Source: Mycobacterium sp. (GTDB lineage: Bacteria; Actinomycetota; Actinomycetes; Mycobacteriales; Mycobacteriaceae). Taken from it: a DNA stretch of 12,720 bases. The position numbers were made by a program, and so were the translations under genes. Of the stretch, positions 1 to 5,177 are shown one piece after another. The stretch spans positions 1-12,720 of the forward strand of contig VERS01000012.1 in assembly GCA_018882545.1 (NCBI GenBank), read 5' to 3'. Each line of letters opens with the position of its first letter. Within the stretch, counting starts at the first letter, position 1. The notes below the pieces were generated by a model that was not told where the DNA came from, searched no databases, and saw only the letters and a list, made by a program, of their open reading frames with translations.

Positions 1-405
1 GCCTACGCCTGGGGCGAGGAGGCGCGGGTGGACGGGCGGCTGATGGCCAACACCTGGCAGGGTCGCTTCCCCTACCGCAACGACGGCGCCCAGGGGAAGG
101 GCACCGAGCGCTGGGTCGGCACGTCCTCAGTCGGCGAGTTCCCGCCGAACGGTTTCGGCCTGGTCGACATGATCGGCAACGTCTGGGAATGGACCACCAC
201 GCCGTATTCGGGCCAACCGGATCCGGCCGGGGCTTGCTGCCCGGTGCCGGCCGAGCCGAATCCGCAGATCATGCAGACCCTCAAGGGCGGCTCGCACCTG
301 TGTGCCCCGGAGTACTGCCACCGCTTCCGCCCGGCCGCCCGGTCACCGGAGTCCCAGGACACCTCCACCACCCATATCGGGTTTCGCTGCGTACTCAGCC
401 GGTAG
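1..405 (+). CDS. Formylglycine-generating enzyme (sulfatase-modifying factor), C-terminal part; 5' end outside window
   Basis: The reading frame is open from base 1 to the TAG at 403-405, so the gene starts upstream of the window; the GTG at 28 is internal. The 134 visible residues show the FGE-sulfatase fold: GNVWEW at window residues 59-64, then KGGSHLC, a second Cys five residues on, and a closing GFRCV. The two cysteines (residues 101 and 106, bases 301-303 and 316-318, spaced C-A-P-E-Y-C) match the active-site pair of true copper-dependent FGEs. This suggests an active enzyme rather than one of the many inactive family members. FGE oxidises the cysteine of a CxPxR motif in type I sulfatases to C-alpha-formylglycine. 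In M. tuberculosis, as I recall, the homologue (Rv0712) lies between an arylsulfatase gene and rplN, so a sulfatase gene is expected just upstream here. That is inference. Confidence 0.93.
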   Translation, partial: AYAWGEEARVDGRLMANTWQGRFPYRNDGAQGKGTERWVGTSSVGEFPPNGFGLVDMIGNVWEWTTTPYSGQPDPAGACCPVPAEPNPQIMQTLKGGSHLCAPEYCHRFRPAARSPESQDTSTTHIGFRCVLSR

Positions 406-425
406 CACCCGGCGCGAACCCCCCC

Positions 426-485
426 GCGAGCAGACGCAAACTCGCATAATTCCGGGGCCAGAAGTGCGATTTTGTGTCTGCTCGC
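426..485. repeat. Imperfect inverted repeat of the GAGCAGACGCAAA family, possible weak terminator
   Basis: Two 21-nt arms (426-446 and 465-485) pair with one G-U wobble and one mismatch around an 18-nt loop. The arms begin GCGAGCAGAC and the right arm ends GTCTGCTCGC. A run of four T (470-473) lies inside the right arm just after the inner TGCGA. The element sits 20 bases after the FGE stop codon, the right place to end that transcript. The inner 5-bp stem in front of the T run is weak, so termination strength is doubtful. The same arm sequence recurs at 5097-5152. Confidence 0.7.
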
Positions 486-525
486 CGGGAACAGGCGTGG
501 GGAGGCGCGGGGGGATCGGCCGGAT

Positions 526-555
526 TTGGCCGCCGCGGTGCCGGTGACCTAGTAT
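526..555 (+). promoter_or_regulatory. Probable SigA-type promoter of the rplN operon
   Basis: TTGGCC (526-531), an 18-base spacer and TAGTAT (550-555) fit the mycobacterial housekeeping pattern TTGNNN, 17-18 bases, TANNNT. Transcription would begin near 561-563 and leave a leader of about 145 bases before the GTG of rplN. The site lies after the inverted repeat and before the first gene of the ribosomal block, where a promoter is needed. It was read by eye, and other start sites in the gap cannot be excluded. Confidence 0.5.
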
Positions 556-561
556 TCGGGG

Positions 562-707
562 GTTGCCCGGGGCAGACCTCGGCCGGCGTGTGAGCTCGTT
601 TCCCGCGCAGGCCCCGCGTGCCCTCGGGGGACGAGACCAAGCACGACGAGGTTCCTTCTGCTTGCGCCGAAGGTTTCCCCCGCGCGTGCACAACCTAGGG
701 AGTTCTG
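562..707 (+). promoter_or_regulatory. Possible structured 5' leader of the rplN operon
   Basis: No gene is visible in the rest of the 302-base gap 406-707. The stretch after the proposed start site can form several competing helices. CTCG (623-626) pairs with CGAG (632-635). CCTCG (622-626) pairs alternatively with CGAGG (647-651). GCACG (641-645) pairs with CGTGC (685-689), enclosing CCTTC (654-658) with GAAGG (669-673). The last structure ends about 18 bases before the start codon. AGGGAG at 697-702 is the ribosome binding site. Long leaders are common in front of ribosomal protein operons that regulate themselves, but no known leader motif is recognised, so regulation is inference. Confidence 0.3.
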
Positions 708-1076
708 GTGATCCAGCAGGAATCACGGCTGAAGGTCGCCGACAACACCGGCGCCAAGGAGATCTTGTGTATCCGGGTGCTCGGCGGTTCGTCGCGGCGC
801 TACGCCGGCATCGGTGACGTCATCGTCGCGACGGTGAAGGACGCCATCCCGGGTGGCAACGTCAAACGCGGCGACGTGGTCAAAGCGGTTGTGGTGCGCA
901 CGGTCAAGGAGCGCCGCCGGCCGGACGGCAGCTACATCAAGTTCGACGAGAACGCCGCGGTGATCATCAAGGCCGACAACGACCCGCGCGGCACCCGCAT
1001 CTTCGGCCCGGTGGGCCGCGAACTGCGGGAGAAGCGGTTCATGAAGATCGTCTCGCTGGCCCCGGAGGTGCTGTAG
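708..1076 (+). CDS. rplN: 50S ribosomal protein L14
   Basis: The gene encodes 122 residues, the usual length of L14. L14 binds 23S rRNA near the L19/L3 side of the large subunit and forms part of the intersubunit bridges. The protein opens [18 protein letters not shown] and carries the conserved stretch [17 protein letters not shown] (about residues 47-63). The GTG start at 708 is chosen because AGGGAG lies five bases upstream and the N-terminus then matches the family start. This is the first gene of the spc-type operon. Its TAG stop is followed directly by the ATG of rplX with no spacer, so the two are almost certainly translated from one mRNA. Confidence 0.98.
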   Translation: MIQQESRLKVADNTGAKEILCIRVLGGSSRRYAGIGDVIVATVKDAIPGGNVKRGDVVKAVVVRTVKERRRPDGSYIKFDENAAVIIKADNDPRGTRIFGPVGRELREKRFMKIVSLAPEVL

Positions 1077-1400
1077 ATGAAGGTGCACAAAGGCGACACC
1101 GTGCTGGTGATCGCCGGTAAGGACAAGGGCGCCAAGGGCAAGGTCATCCAGGCCTACCCGACCCGCAACCGGGTCCTGGTCGAGGGAGTGAACCGGATCA
1201 AGAAGCACACCGCGCAGTCGGCCAACGAGCGGGGCGCCTCCTCCGGCGGAATCGTCACCCAGGAAGCACCCATCCACGTCTCCAACGTGATGGTGGTCGA
1301 CTCCGACGGCAACCCGACCCGGGTTGGCTACCGGGTCGACGAGGAGACCGGTAAGCGGGTTCGAATCTCCAAGCGCAACGGCAAGGACATCACATCATGA
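1077..1400 (+). CDS. rplX: 50S ribosomal protein L24
   Basis: The protein is 107 residues. It begins with a KOW domain ([20 protein letters not shown], residues 3-22) and continues with [10 protein letters not shown], both typical of bacterial L24, an early assembly protein of the 50S subunit near the peptide exit tunnel. The ATG abuts the rplN stop. GGAGG at 1064-1068, inside the end of rplN, gives 8-base spacing. The TGA stop overlaps the rplE start in an ATGA junction (1397-1400), a sign of translational coupling. Length is within the mycobacterial norm. Confidence 0.98.
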   Translation: MKVHKGDTVLVIAGKDKGAKGKVIQAYPTRNRVLVEGVNRIKKHTAQSANERGASSGGIVTQEAPIHVSNVMVVDSDGNPTRVGYRVDEETGKRVRISKRNGKDITS

Positions 1401-1972
1401 CTTCTGTCGAAGAGGTTCAGGAGAAAGTGCAGCCGCGGCTCAAGGTCCGCTACCGCAGCGAGATTCGCGACGCCCTGAACAAAGAGTTCAACTACGCCAA
1501 CGTCATGCAGATTCCGAGCGTGGTGAAGGTGGTCGTCAACATGGGCGTCGGCGACGCCGCCCGGGACGCCAAGCTGATCAACGGCGCGGTCAACGACCTG
1601 GCCCTGATCACCGGCCAGAAGCCGGAGATCCGCAAGGCCCGCAAGTCCATCGCGCAGTTCAAGCTGCGCGAGGGCATGCCGATCGGCGCGCGGGTGACCC
1701 TGCGCGGCGACCGGATGTGGGAGTTCCTGGACCGCCTGGTTTCCATCGCCCTGCCGCGAATCCGCGATTTCCGCGGCCTGAGCGCCAAGCAGTTCGACGG
1801 CCACGGCAACTACACCTTCGGGCTGGCCGAGCAGTCGGTGTTCCACGAGATCGACGTGGACTCCATCGACCGGCCCCGCGGTATGGACATCACCGTCGTC
1901 ACCTCGGCGACTAACGACGACGAGGGACGCGCGCTGCTGCGAGCCCTGGGCTTCCCGTTCAAGGAGAACTGA
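1397..1972 (+). CDS. rplE: 50S ribosomal protein L5
   Basis: The protein is 191 residues, slightly longer than the E. coli form (about 179) and close to mycobacterial L5. L5 binds 5S rRNA in the central protuberance and touches the P-site tRNA. Visible family features are [13 protein letters not shown] (about residues 38-50), [23 protein letters not shown] (about 75-97) and the C-terminal [25 protein letters not shown]. The short N-terminal piece [19 protein letters not shown] is typical of actinobacteria. The ATG overlaps the rplX stop by four bases and AAGGA at 1383-1387 supplies the ribosome binding site. Confidence 0.98.
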   Translation: MTSVEEVQEKVQPRLKVRYRSEIRDALNKEFNYANVMQIPSVVKVVVNMGVGDAARDAKLINGAVNDLALITGQKPEIRKARKSIAQFKLREGMPIGARVTLRGDRMWEFLDRLVSIALPRIRDFRGLSAKQFDGHGNYTFGLAEQSVFHEIDVDSIDRPRGMDITVVTSATNDDEGRALLRALGFPFKEN

Positions 1973-1975
1973 GCA

Positions 1976-2161
1976 ATGGCAAAGAAGGCTCTGGTCAATA
2001 AGGCCAAGAAGAAGCCGAAGTTCGCGGTGCGGGCCTACACCCGCTGCAACAAGTGCGGCCGCCCGCACGCTGTCTACCGCAAGTTCGGCCTGTGCCGAAT
2101 CTGCCTGCGGGAGATGGCCCATGCCGGCGAACTGCCTGGCGTGCAGAAGTCGAGCTGGTGA
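1976..2161 (+). CDS. rpsZ: 30S ribosomal protein S14 type Z (zinc-binding form)
   Basis: The protein is 61 residues, the short zinc-containing S14 used at the head of the 30S subunit. The zinc ligands are present as two CxxC pairs, C24/C27 (CNKC) and C40/C43 (CRIC). It is therefore the C+ form. Mycobacteria are known to carry a second, cysteine-free S14 elsewhere that replaces it under zinc starvation through Zur; that gene is not in this window. The start follows the rplE stop by three bases, with AGGAG in the end of rplE. Downstream, the ordinary short junction to rpsH is replaced by a 106-base tandem repeat. Confidence 0.98.
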   Translation: MAKKALVNKAKKKPKFAVRAYTRCNKCGRPHAVYRKFGLCRICLREMAHAGELPGVQKSSW

Positions 2162-2177
2162 GGGAGAGAGCACAGCA

Positions 2178-2234
2178 ATGACTGCGATGACGACGATGCG
2201 GAGCGCAGCGACGAGGAGGAGCAGCGCAACATGA
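2178..2234 (+). other. Candidate 18-residue mini-ORF in repeat copy 1
   Basis: ATG at 2178 opens a frame of 18 codons ([18 protein letters not shown]) ending in TGA at 2232-2234, which overlaps the ATG of copy 2 as ATGA. GGGAGAG upstream, just after the rpsZ stop, gives a usable ribosome binding site. The peptide is basic at its C-terminal half and has no recognisable domain. Translation is inferred from the layout. The role may be only to carry ribosomes toward rpsH. Confidence 0.35.
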
Positions 2235-2287
2235 CTGCGATGACGACGATGCGGAGCGCAGCGACGAGGAGGAGCAGCGCCAAATGA
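2231..2287 (+). other. Candidate 18-residue mini-ORF in repeat copy 2
   Basis: ATG at 2231 opens a second 18-codon frame ([18 protein letters not shown]), nearly identical to the first. It ends in TGA at 2285-2287, which overlaps the rpsH ATG (2284-2286). GAGGAGGAG of copy 1 (2213-2221) serves its start with about nine bases of spacing. Because 53 is not a multiple of three, the two frames and rpsH are each offset, so ribosomes must stop and restart at both ATGA junctions. Confidence 0.35.
2266..2274 (+). promoter_or_regulatory. Repeat-borne Shine-Dalgarno sequence of rpsH
   Basis: GAGGAGGAG in repeat copy 2 ends nine bases before the rpsH ATG. No other ribosome binding site is near, so the repeat itself supplies translation initiation for an essential ribosomal protein. 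The identical sequence in copy 1 (2213-2221) sits at the same distance from the ATG at 2231. Confidence 0.75.
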
Positions 2288-2682
2288 CGATGACTGACCC
2301 GATCGCGGACTTCCTCACCCGCCTGCGCAACGCCAACTCGGCCTACCACGACGAGGTGACCCTGCCGCACTCGAAGATCAAGGCCAACATCGCCGAGATC
2401 CTCAAGAGCGAGGGCTACATCAGCGACTTCCGCACCGAGGATGCCCGGGTGGGCAAGGCGCTGGTGGTCAAACTCAAGTACGGGCCCAATCGCGAGCGCA
2501 GCCTCGCCGGCCTGCGCCGGGTGTCCAAGCCGGGTTTGCGGGTTTACGCCAAATCCACCAACCTGCCGCGGGTTCTCGGTGGGCTGGGTGTGGCGATCAT
2601 CTCCACCTCCGCCGGACTGAAGACCGATCGCCAGGCCGCCCGCGAGGGCGTCGGCGGCGAAGTCCTCGCGTACGTGTGGTAG
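2284..2682 (+). CDS. rpsH: 30S ribosomal protein S8
   Basis: The protein is 132 residues, the same length I recall for mycobacterial S8. S8 binds helix 21 of 16S rRNA and is an early 30S assembly protein; in E. coli it also represses the spc operon. The protein begins [20 protein letters not shown], the canonical S8 N-terminus, and ends in the conserved [29 protein letters not shown] 2284 is chosen over the ATG at 2290 because it coincides with the end of the second 53-bp repeat and has the better-spaced Shine-Dalgarno sequence. The start codon overlaps the stop of the mini-ORF before it. Confidence 0.98.
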   Translation: MTMTDPIADFLTRLRNANSAYHDEVTLPHSKIKANIAEILKSEGYISDFRTEDARVGKALVVKLKYGPNRERSLAGLRRVSKPGLRVYAKSTNLPRVLGGLGVAIISTSAGLKTDRQAAREGVGGEVLAYVW

Positions 2683-2707
2683 CCGGACAGGGAGAACAGG
2701 TTTAGAC

Positions 2708-3247
2708 ATGTCGCGTATTGGTAAGCAGCCGGTGCCGGTCCCGTCCGGCGTCGACGTCAGCATCGACGGCCAGAAACTCGCGGTCAAAGGCCCCAAGGGC
2801 GCGTTGGAACTGACTGTCGCCGAGCCGATCACGGTCTCGCGCGACGACGACGGCGCCATCGTGGTGACCCGGCCGAACGACGAGCGGCTGAGCCGTTCGC
2901 TGCACGGTCTGTCCCGGACCCTGGTGGCCAACCTGATCACCGGTGTGACCGAGGGTTACACCACCAAGATGGAGATCTACGGCGTCGGTTACCGCGTGCA
3001 GCAGAAGGGCAGCAACCTCGAGTTCGCCCTCGGCTACAGCCACCCGGTGCTCATCGAGGCACCCGAGGGCATCACCTTCGCGGTGGAGAGCCCGACGAAG
3101 TTCTCGGTGTCCGGCATCGACAAGCAGAAGGTCGGCCAGATCTCGGCGGTCATCCGTCGTCTGCGTCGCCCCGACCCCTACAAGGGCAAGGGCGTGCGCT
3201 ACGAGGGTGAGCAGATCCGCCGCAAGGTCGGAAAGACAGGTAAGTAG
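2708..3247 (+). CDS. rplF: 50S ribosomal protein L6
   Basis: The protein is 179 residues, the normal length. L6 binds 23S rRNA helix 97 near the factor-binding site of the large subunit. It begins [17 protein letters not shown] and contains two similar alpha/beta domains. The second ends with the L6 signature [16 protein letters not shown] (about residues 153-168). AGGGAGAACAGG lies upstream of the ATG, 25 bases after the rpsH stop. The TAG stop is two bases before the rplR ATG. Confidence 0.98.
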   Translation: MSRIGKQPVPVPSGVDVSIDGQKLAVKGPKGALELTVAEPITVSRDDDGAIVVTRPNDERLSRSLHGLSRTLVANLITGVTEGYTTKMEIYGVGYRVQQKGSNLEFALGYSHPVLIEAPEGITFAVESPTKFSVSGIDKQKVGQISAVIRRLRRPDPYKGKGVRYEGEQIRRKVGKTGK

Positions 3248-3249
3248 AT

Positions 3250-3663
3250 ATGGCTAAGACCACGACAACTGAGGGACCCGTCGACCGCACACCGGTTGGG
3301 ATCACGCCGTCGGCTGCCCGGCGGGTGGCCCGCCAGCGACGCCACGCCCGGCTGCGGAAGAAGGTGGTCGGTACCGCGGAGCGCCCCCGCCTGGTGGTCA
3401 ACCGCTCGGCCCGGCACATCCATGTGCAACTGGTCGACGACGGCAACGGCATCACCGTGGCGGCCGCCTCGTCCATCGAGGCCGACGTCCGTGCGGTCGA
3501 GGGTGACAAGAAGGCTCATGCCAAGCGGGTCGGCCAGCTGATCGCTGAGCGCGCCAAGGCTCTCGGCGTGCAGGCCGTGGTGTTCGACCGCGGCGGAAAC
3601 ACCTACGGGGGTCGGATCGCCGCGCTGGCCGATGCCGCCCGCGAGAGCGGACTGCGACTCTGA
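3250..3663 (+). CDS. rplR: 50S ribosomal protein L18
   Basis: The protein is 137 residues, longer than the E. coli form (117) and somewhat longer than the M. tuberculosis form as I recall it. The extra length is a poorly conserved N-terminal tail (about residues 1-22, [17 protein letters not shown]...) before the usual [20 protein letters not shown]18 binds 5S rRNA together with L5 in the central protuberance. The conserved C-terminal part [23 protein letters not shown] is present. The start is two bases after the rplF stop, and the ribosome binding site is weak (acagg), so translation probably depends on coupling. A shorter start inside the tail cannot be fully excluded. Confidence 0.96.
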   Translation: MAKTTTTEGPVDRTPVGITPSAARRVARQRRHARLRKKVVGTAERPRLVVNRSARHIHVQLVDDGNGITVAAASSIEADVRAVEGDKKAHAKRVGQLIAERAKALGVQAVVFDRGGNTYGGRIAALADAARESGLRL

Positions 3664-3706
3664 TGACCGGCCGCGGGAACAAGACAGACAACGGAAGGAC
3701 CGCATG

Positions 3707-4423
3707 ATGACGGAGCAGACTTCAGCTCCCGAGGTGTCGCCGCAGGCCGGGGCGCCCGCTGCGGGTAGCCGCGTCGACGACCGCGGCGGCCGTGACGACC
3801 GCGGGGGCCGTGATGATCGCGGCGGCCGCGGCCGGCGGGATGACCGCGGGGGCCGCGGCGGCCGCGACGGCGGCGAGAAGAGCAACTACCTCGAACGGGT
3901 GGTCGCGATCAACCGGGTCTCGAAGGTGGTCAAGGGTGGCCGCCGGTTCAGCTTCACCGCGTTGGTCATCGTCGGCGACGGGCACGGGATGGTCGGGGTC
4001 GGCTACGGCAAGGCCAAAGAGGTGCCCGCCGCGATCGCCAAGGGGGTCGAGGAGGCTCGCAAGAACTTCTTCCGTGTCCCGCTGATCGGTAGCACCATCA
4101 CCCACCCGGTGCAGGGCGAGGCGGCTGCCGGTGTGGTGATGCTGCGTCCGGCCAGCCCCGGTACCGGGGTCATCGCCGGCGGCGCCTGCCGCGCGGTGCT
4201 CGAATGTGCCGGTGTGCACGATGTGCTGGCCAAGTCGCTGGGCAGCGACAACGCGATCAACGTGGTGCACGCCACCGTGGCCGCGCTGAAGATGCTGCAG
4301 CGTCCCGAAGAGGTGGCGGCCCGTCGCGGTCTGCCCATCGAGGACGTCGCACCGGCCGGGATGCTGAAGGCCCGCCGGGAGAGCGAGGCGGCGGTCGCGG
4401 CCGCCGCGCGGGAAGGGATCTGA
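3707..4423 (+). CDS. rpsE: 30S ribosomal protein S5 with RGG-rich N-terminal tail
   Basis: The protein is 238 residues from ATG 3707 (239 from the adjacent ATG 3704); E. coli S5 has about 167. The core runs from [19 protein letters not shown] (about residue 60 on), through [28 protein letters not shown], to the C-terminal domain [28 protein letters not shown]5 takes part in decoding fidelity and forms the mRNA entry site with S3 and S4. The extra N-terminal tail (residues 1-58) holds four DDRGGR units (24-41 and 45-50) plus further GGR steps. It is a charged, probably disordered, possibly RNA-binding extension. GGAAGGA at 3693-3699 fits the 3707 start best with seven bases of spacing. An in-frame extension upstream to 3632 overlaps rplR and is not accepted. 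Confidence 0.97.
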   Translation: MTEQTSAPEVSPQAGAPAAGSRVDDRGGRDDRGGRDDRGGRGRRDDRGGRGGRDGGEKSNYLERVVAINRVSKVVKGGRRFSFTALVIVGDGHGMVGVGYGKAKEVPAAIAKGVEEARKNFFRVPLIGSTITHPVQGEAAAGVVMLRPASPGTGVIAGGACRAVLECAGVHDVLAKSLGSDNAINVVHATVAALKMLQRPEEVAARRGLPIEDVAPAGMLKARRESEAAVAAAAREGI

Positions 4424-4429
4424 TACGCC

Positions 4430-4621
4430 ATGGCCGAACTCAGAATCACCCAGGTGCGGGGCACCGTCGGGGCGCGCTGGAAGCAGCGCGAGACGCTGCG
4501 GACGCTGGGGCTGCGCAAGATCCGCCAGTCGGTGGTCCGGGAGGACAGCCCGCAGACCCGCGGGCTGATCAAGGTTGTGCATCACCTCGTCGAGGTGGAA
4601 CCGGTGGAGGCTGAATCATGA
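4430..4621 (+). CDS. rpmD: 50S ribosomal protein L30
   Basis: The protein is 63 residues, the normal short bacterial length. It starts [31 protein letters not shown], the typical L30 opening with its conserved GLRKI step, and ends in [13 protein letters not shown]30 lies at the surface of the 50S subunit. The ATG follows the rpsE stop by six bases, and AAGGGA in the end of rpsE is the ribosome binding site with rather long spacing (11 bases). The TGA stop overlaps the rplO start as ATGA. Confidence 0.97.
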   Translation: MAELRITQVRGTVGARWKQRETLRTLGLRKIRQSVVREDSPQTRGLIKVVHHLVEVEPVEAES

Positions 4622-5067
4622 GCGACGTCATCAAACTGCACGACCTGCGGCCCGCCCCGGGGGAGAAGAAGGCCAAGACGCGCGTCGGCCGCGGTGAGGG
4701 CTCCAAGGGTAAGACCGCCGGCCGCGGCACCAAGGGCACCAAGGCGCGCAAGAACGTGCCGGTGACCTTCGAGGGCGGGCAGATGCCCATCCACATGCGG
4801 CTGCCCAAGCTCAAGGGGTTCAAGAACCGGTTCCGGACCTCCTATGAGGTGGTCAACCTCGGCGATATCAACCGGCTCTTCCCGGCCGGCGGTGACGTCA
4901 GCCTCGAGGATCTGGTCGCCAAGGGCGCGGTCCGCAAGAACGCTCTGGTCAAAGTGCTCGGAGACGGCAAACTCACCGTCAAGGTCAACCTGAGCGCACA
5001 CAAGTTCAGCGGCAGCGCCCGGGAGAAGATCACCGCCGCCGGCGGGTCGGCCATCGAGGTCTCCTAA
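4618..5067 (+). CDS. rplO: 50S ribosomal protein L15
   Basis: The protein is 149 residues, within the usual 144-150. L15 is a late-assembly 50S protein with a long basic N-terminal arm that reaches into 23S rRNA. The arm is visible as [31 protein letters not shown] (about residues 15-44), followed by [20 protein letters not shown] and the C-terminal globular part. GGAGG at 4606-4610 is seven bases before the ATG. This is the last gene of the ribosomal block; a strong stem-loop begins 29 bases after its TAA. Confidence 0.98.
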   Translation: MSDVIKLHDLRPAPGEKKAKTRVGRGEGSKGKTAGRGTKGTKARKNVPVTFEGGQMPIHMRLPKLKGFKNRFRTSYEVVNLGDINRLFPAGGDVSLEDLVAKGAVRKNALVKVLGDGKLTVKVNLSAHKFSGSAREKITAAGGSAIEVS

Positions 5068-5096
5068 CCCGGACACACCCCCGCCCGCCCCCCGGT

Positions 5097-5152
5097 GAGC
5101 AGACGCAAAAGGCTCCGCACGCTCGGCGTGTCGGAGCCTTTTGCGTCTGCTC
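5097..5152. terminator. Perfect bidirectional stem-loop terminator after rplO
   Basis: Arms 5097-5117 and 5132-5152 are perfect reverse complements over 21 bases, each running from GAGCAGACGCAAAA (or its complement) into a GC-rich inner half. Inside, CACG (5118-5121) can pair with CGTG (5127-5130), leaving a five-base loop. The inner GGCTCCG...CGGAGCC hairpin is followed by TTTT (5139-5142) on the plus strand. By symmetry it is also followed by TTTT on the minus strand, so it can act as an intrinsic terminator in both directions. No T run follows the full outer stem. The outer arm sequence matches the repeat at 426-485. Confidence 0.8.
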
Positions 5153-5170
5153 GCGCCGGAAACGTAGCCT
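5141..5170 (+). promoter_or_regulatory. sppA: Probable promoter of a leaderless sppA transcript
   Basis: TAGCCT (5165-5170) fits the mycobacterial TANNNT -10 box and ends seven bases before the sppA ATG. TTGCGT (5141-5146) with an 18-base spacer could be the -35 and lies inside the right arm of the terminator stem. Transcription would begin at or next to the ATG, giving a leaderless mRNA. The lack of a properly spaced Shine-Dalgarno sequence before the ATG supports this. It was read by eye only. Confidence 0.5.
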
Positions 5171-5177
5171 CGGGACC

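Larger units (their letters stand above)
2178..2283 (+). repeat. Two tandem 53-bp MIRU-like repeats between rpsZ and rpsH
   Basis: Copy 1 is 2178-2230 and copy 2 is 2231-2283. The first 50 bases are identical and only the last three differ (aac against caa). Each unit begins with ATG, carries GCGGAGCGCAGCGACGAG in the middle, then GAGGAGGAG, and ends so that the next base starts another ATG. After copy 1 that is the ATG of copy 2, and after copy 2 it is the start codon of rpsH. Size, position between two genes of an operon, and start/stop overlaps match what is known of mycobacterial interspersed repetitive units, first described between senX3 and regX3, where 77- and 53-bp forms occur. Assignment to that family rests on memory of the consensus. 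Confidence 0.85.

Noticed and set aside
426..485. A CRISPR-like or transposon-end reading of the GAGCAGACGCAAA repeats
   Set aside because: There are only two copies 4.6 kb apart, each a self-complementary hairpin, with no spacers, no transposase gene and no visible target-site duplication.
406..707. A tRNA or other known RNA gene in the gap before rplN
   Set aside because: No cloverleaf, CCA end or T-loop pattern was seen; the gap is explained by an inverted repeat, promoter and leader.
1328..2173. 281-codon minus-strand frame over rplE and rpsZ
   Set aside because: It is the shadow of rplE, with no ribosome binding site and no recognisable protein family.
2074..2940. 288-codon minus-strand frame over rpsZ, rpsH and rplF
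   Set aside because: It is antisense to three conserved ribosomal genes; composition is typical of GC-rich shadow frames and no domain is seen.
3632..3706. Upstream extension of rpsE starting at 3632
   Set aside because: It overlaps the end of rplR, and GGAAGGA at 3693-3699 fits the ATG at 3707 (or 3704).
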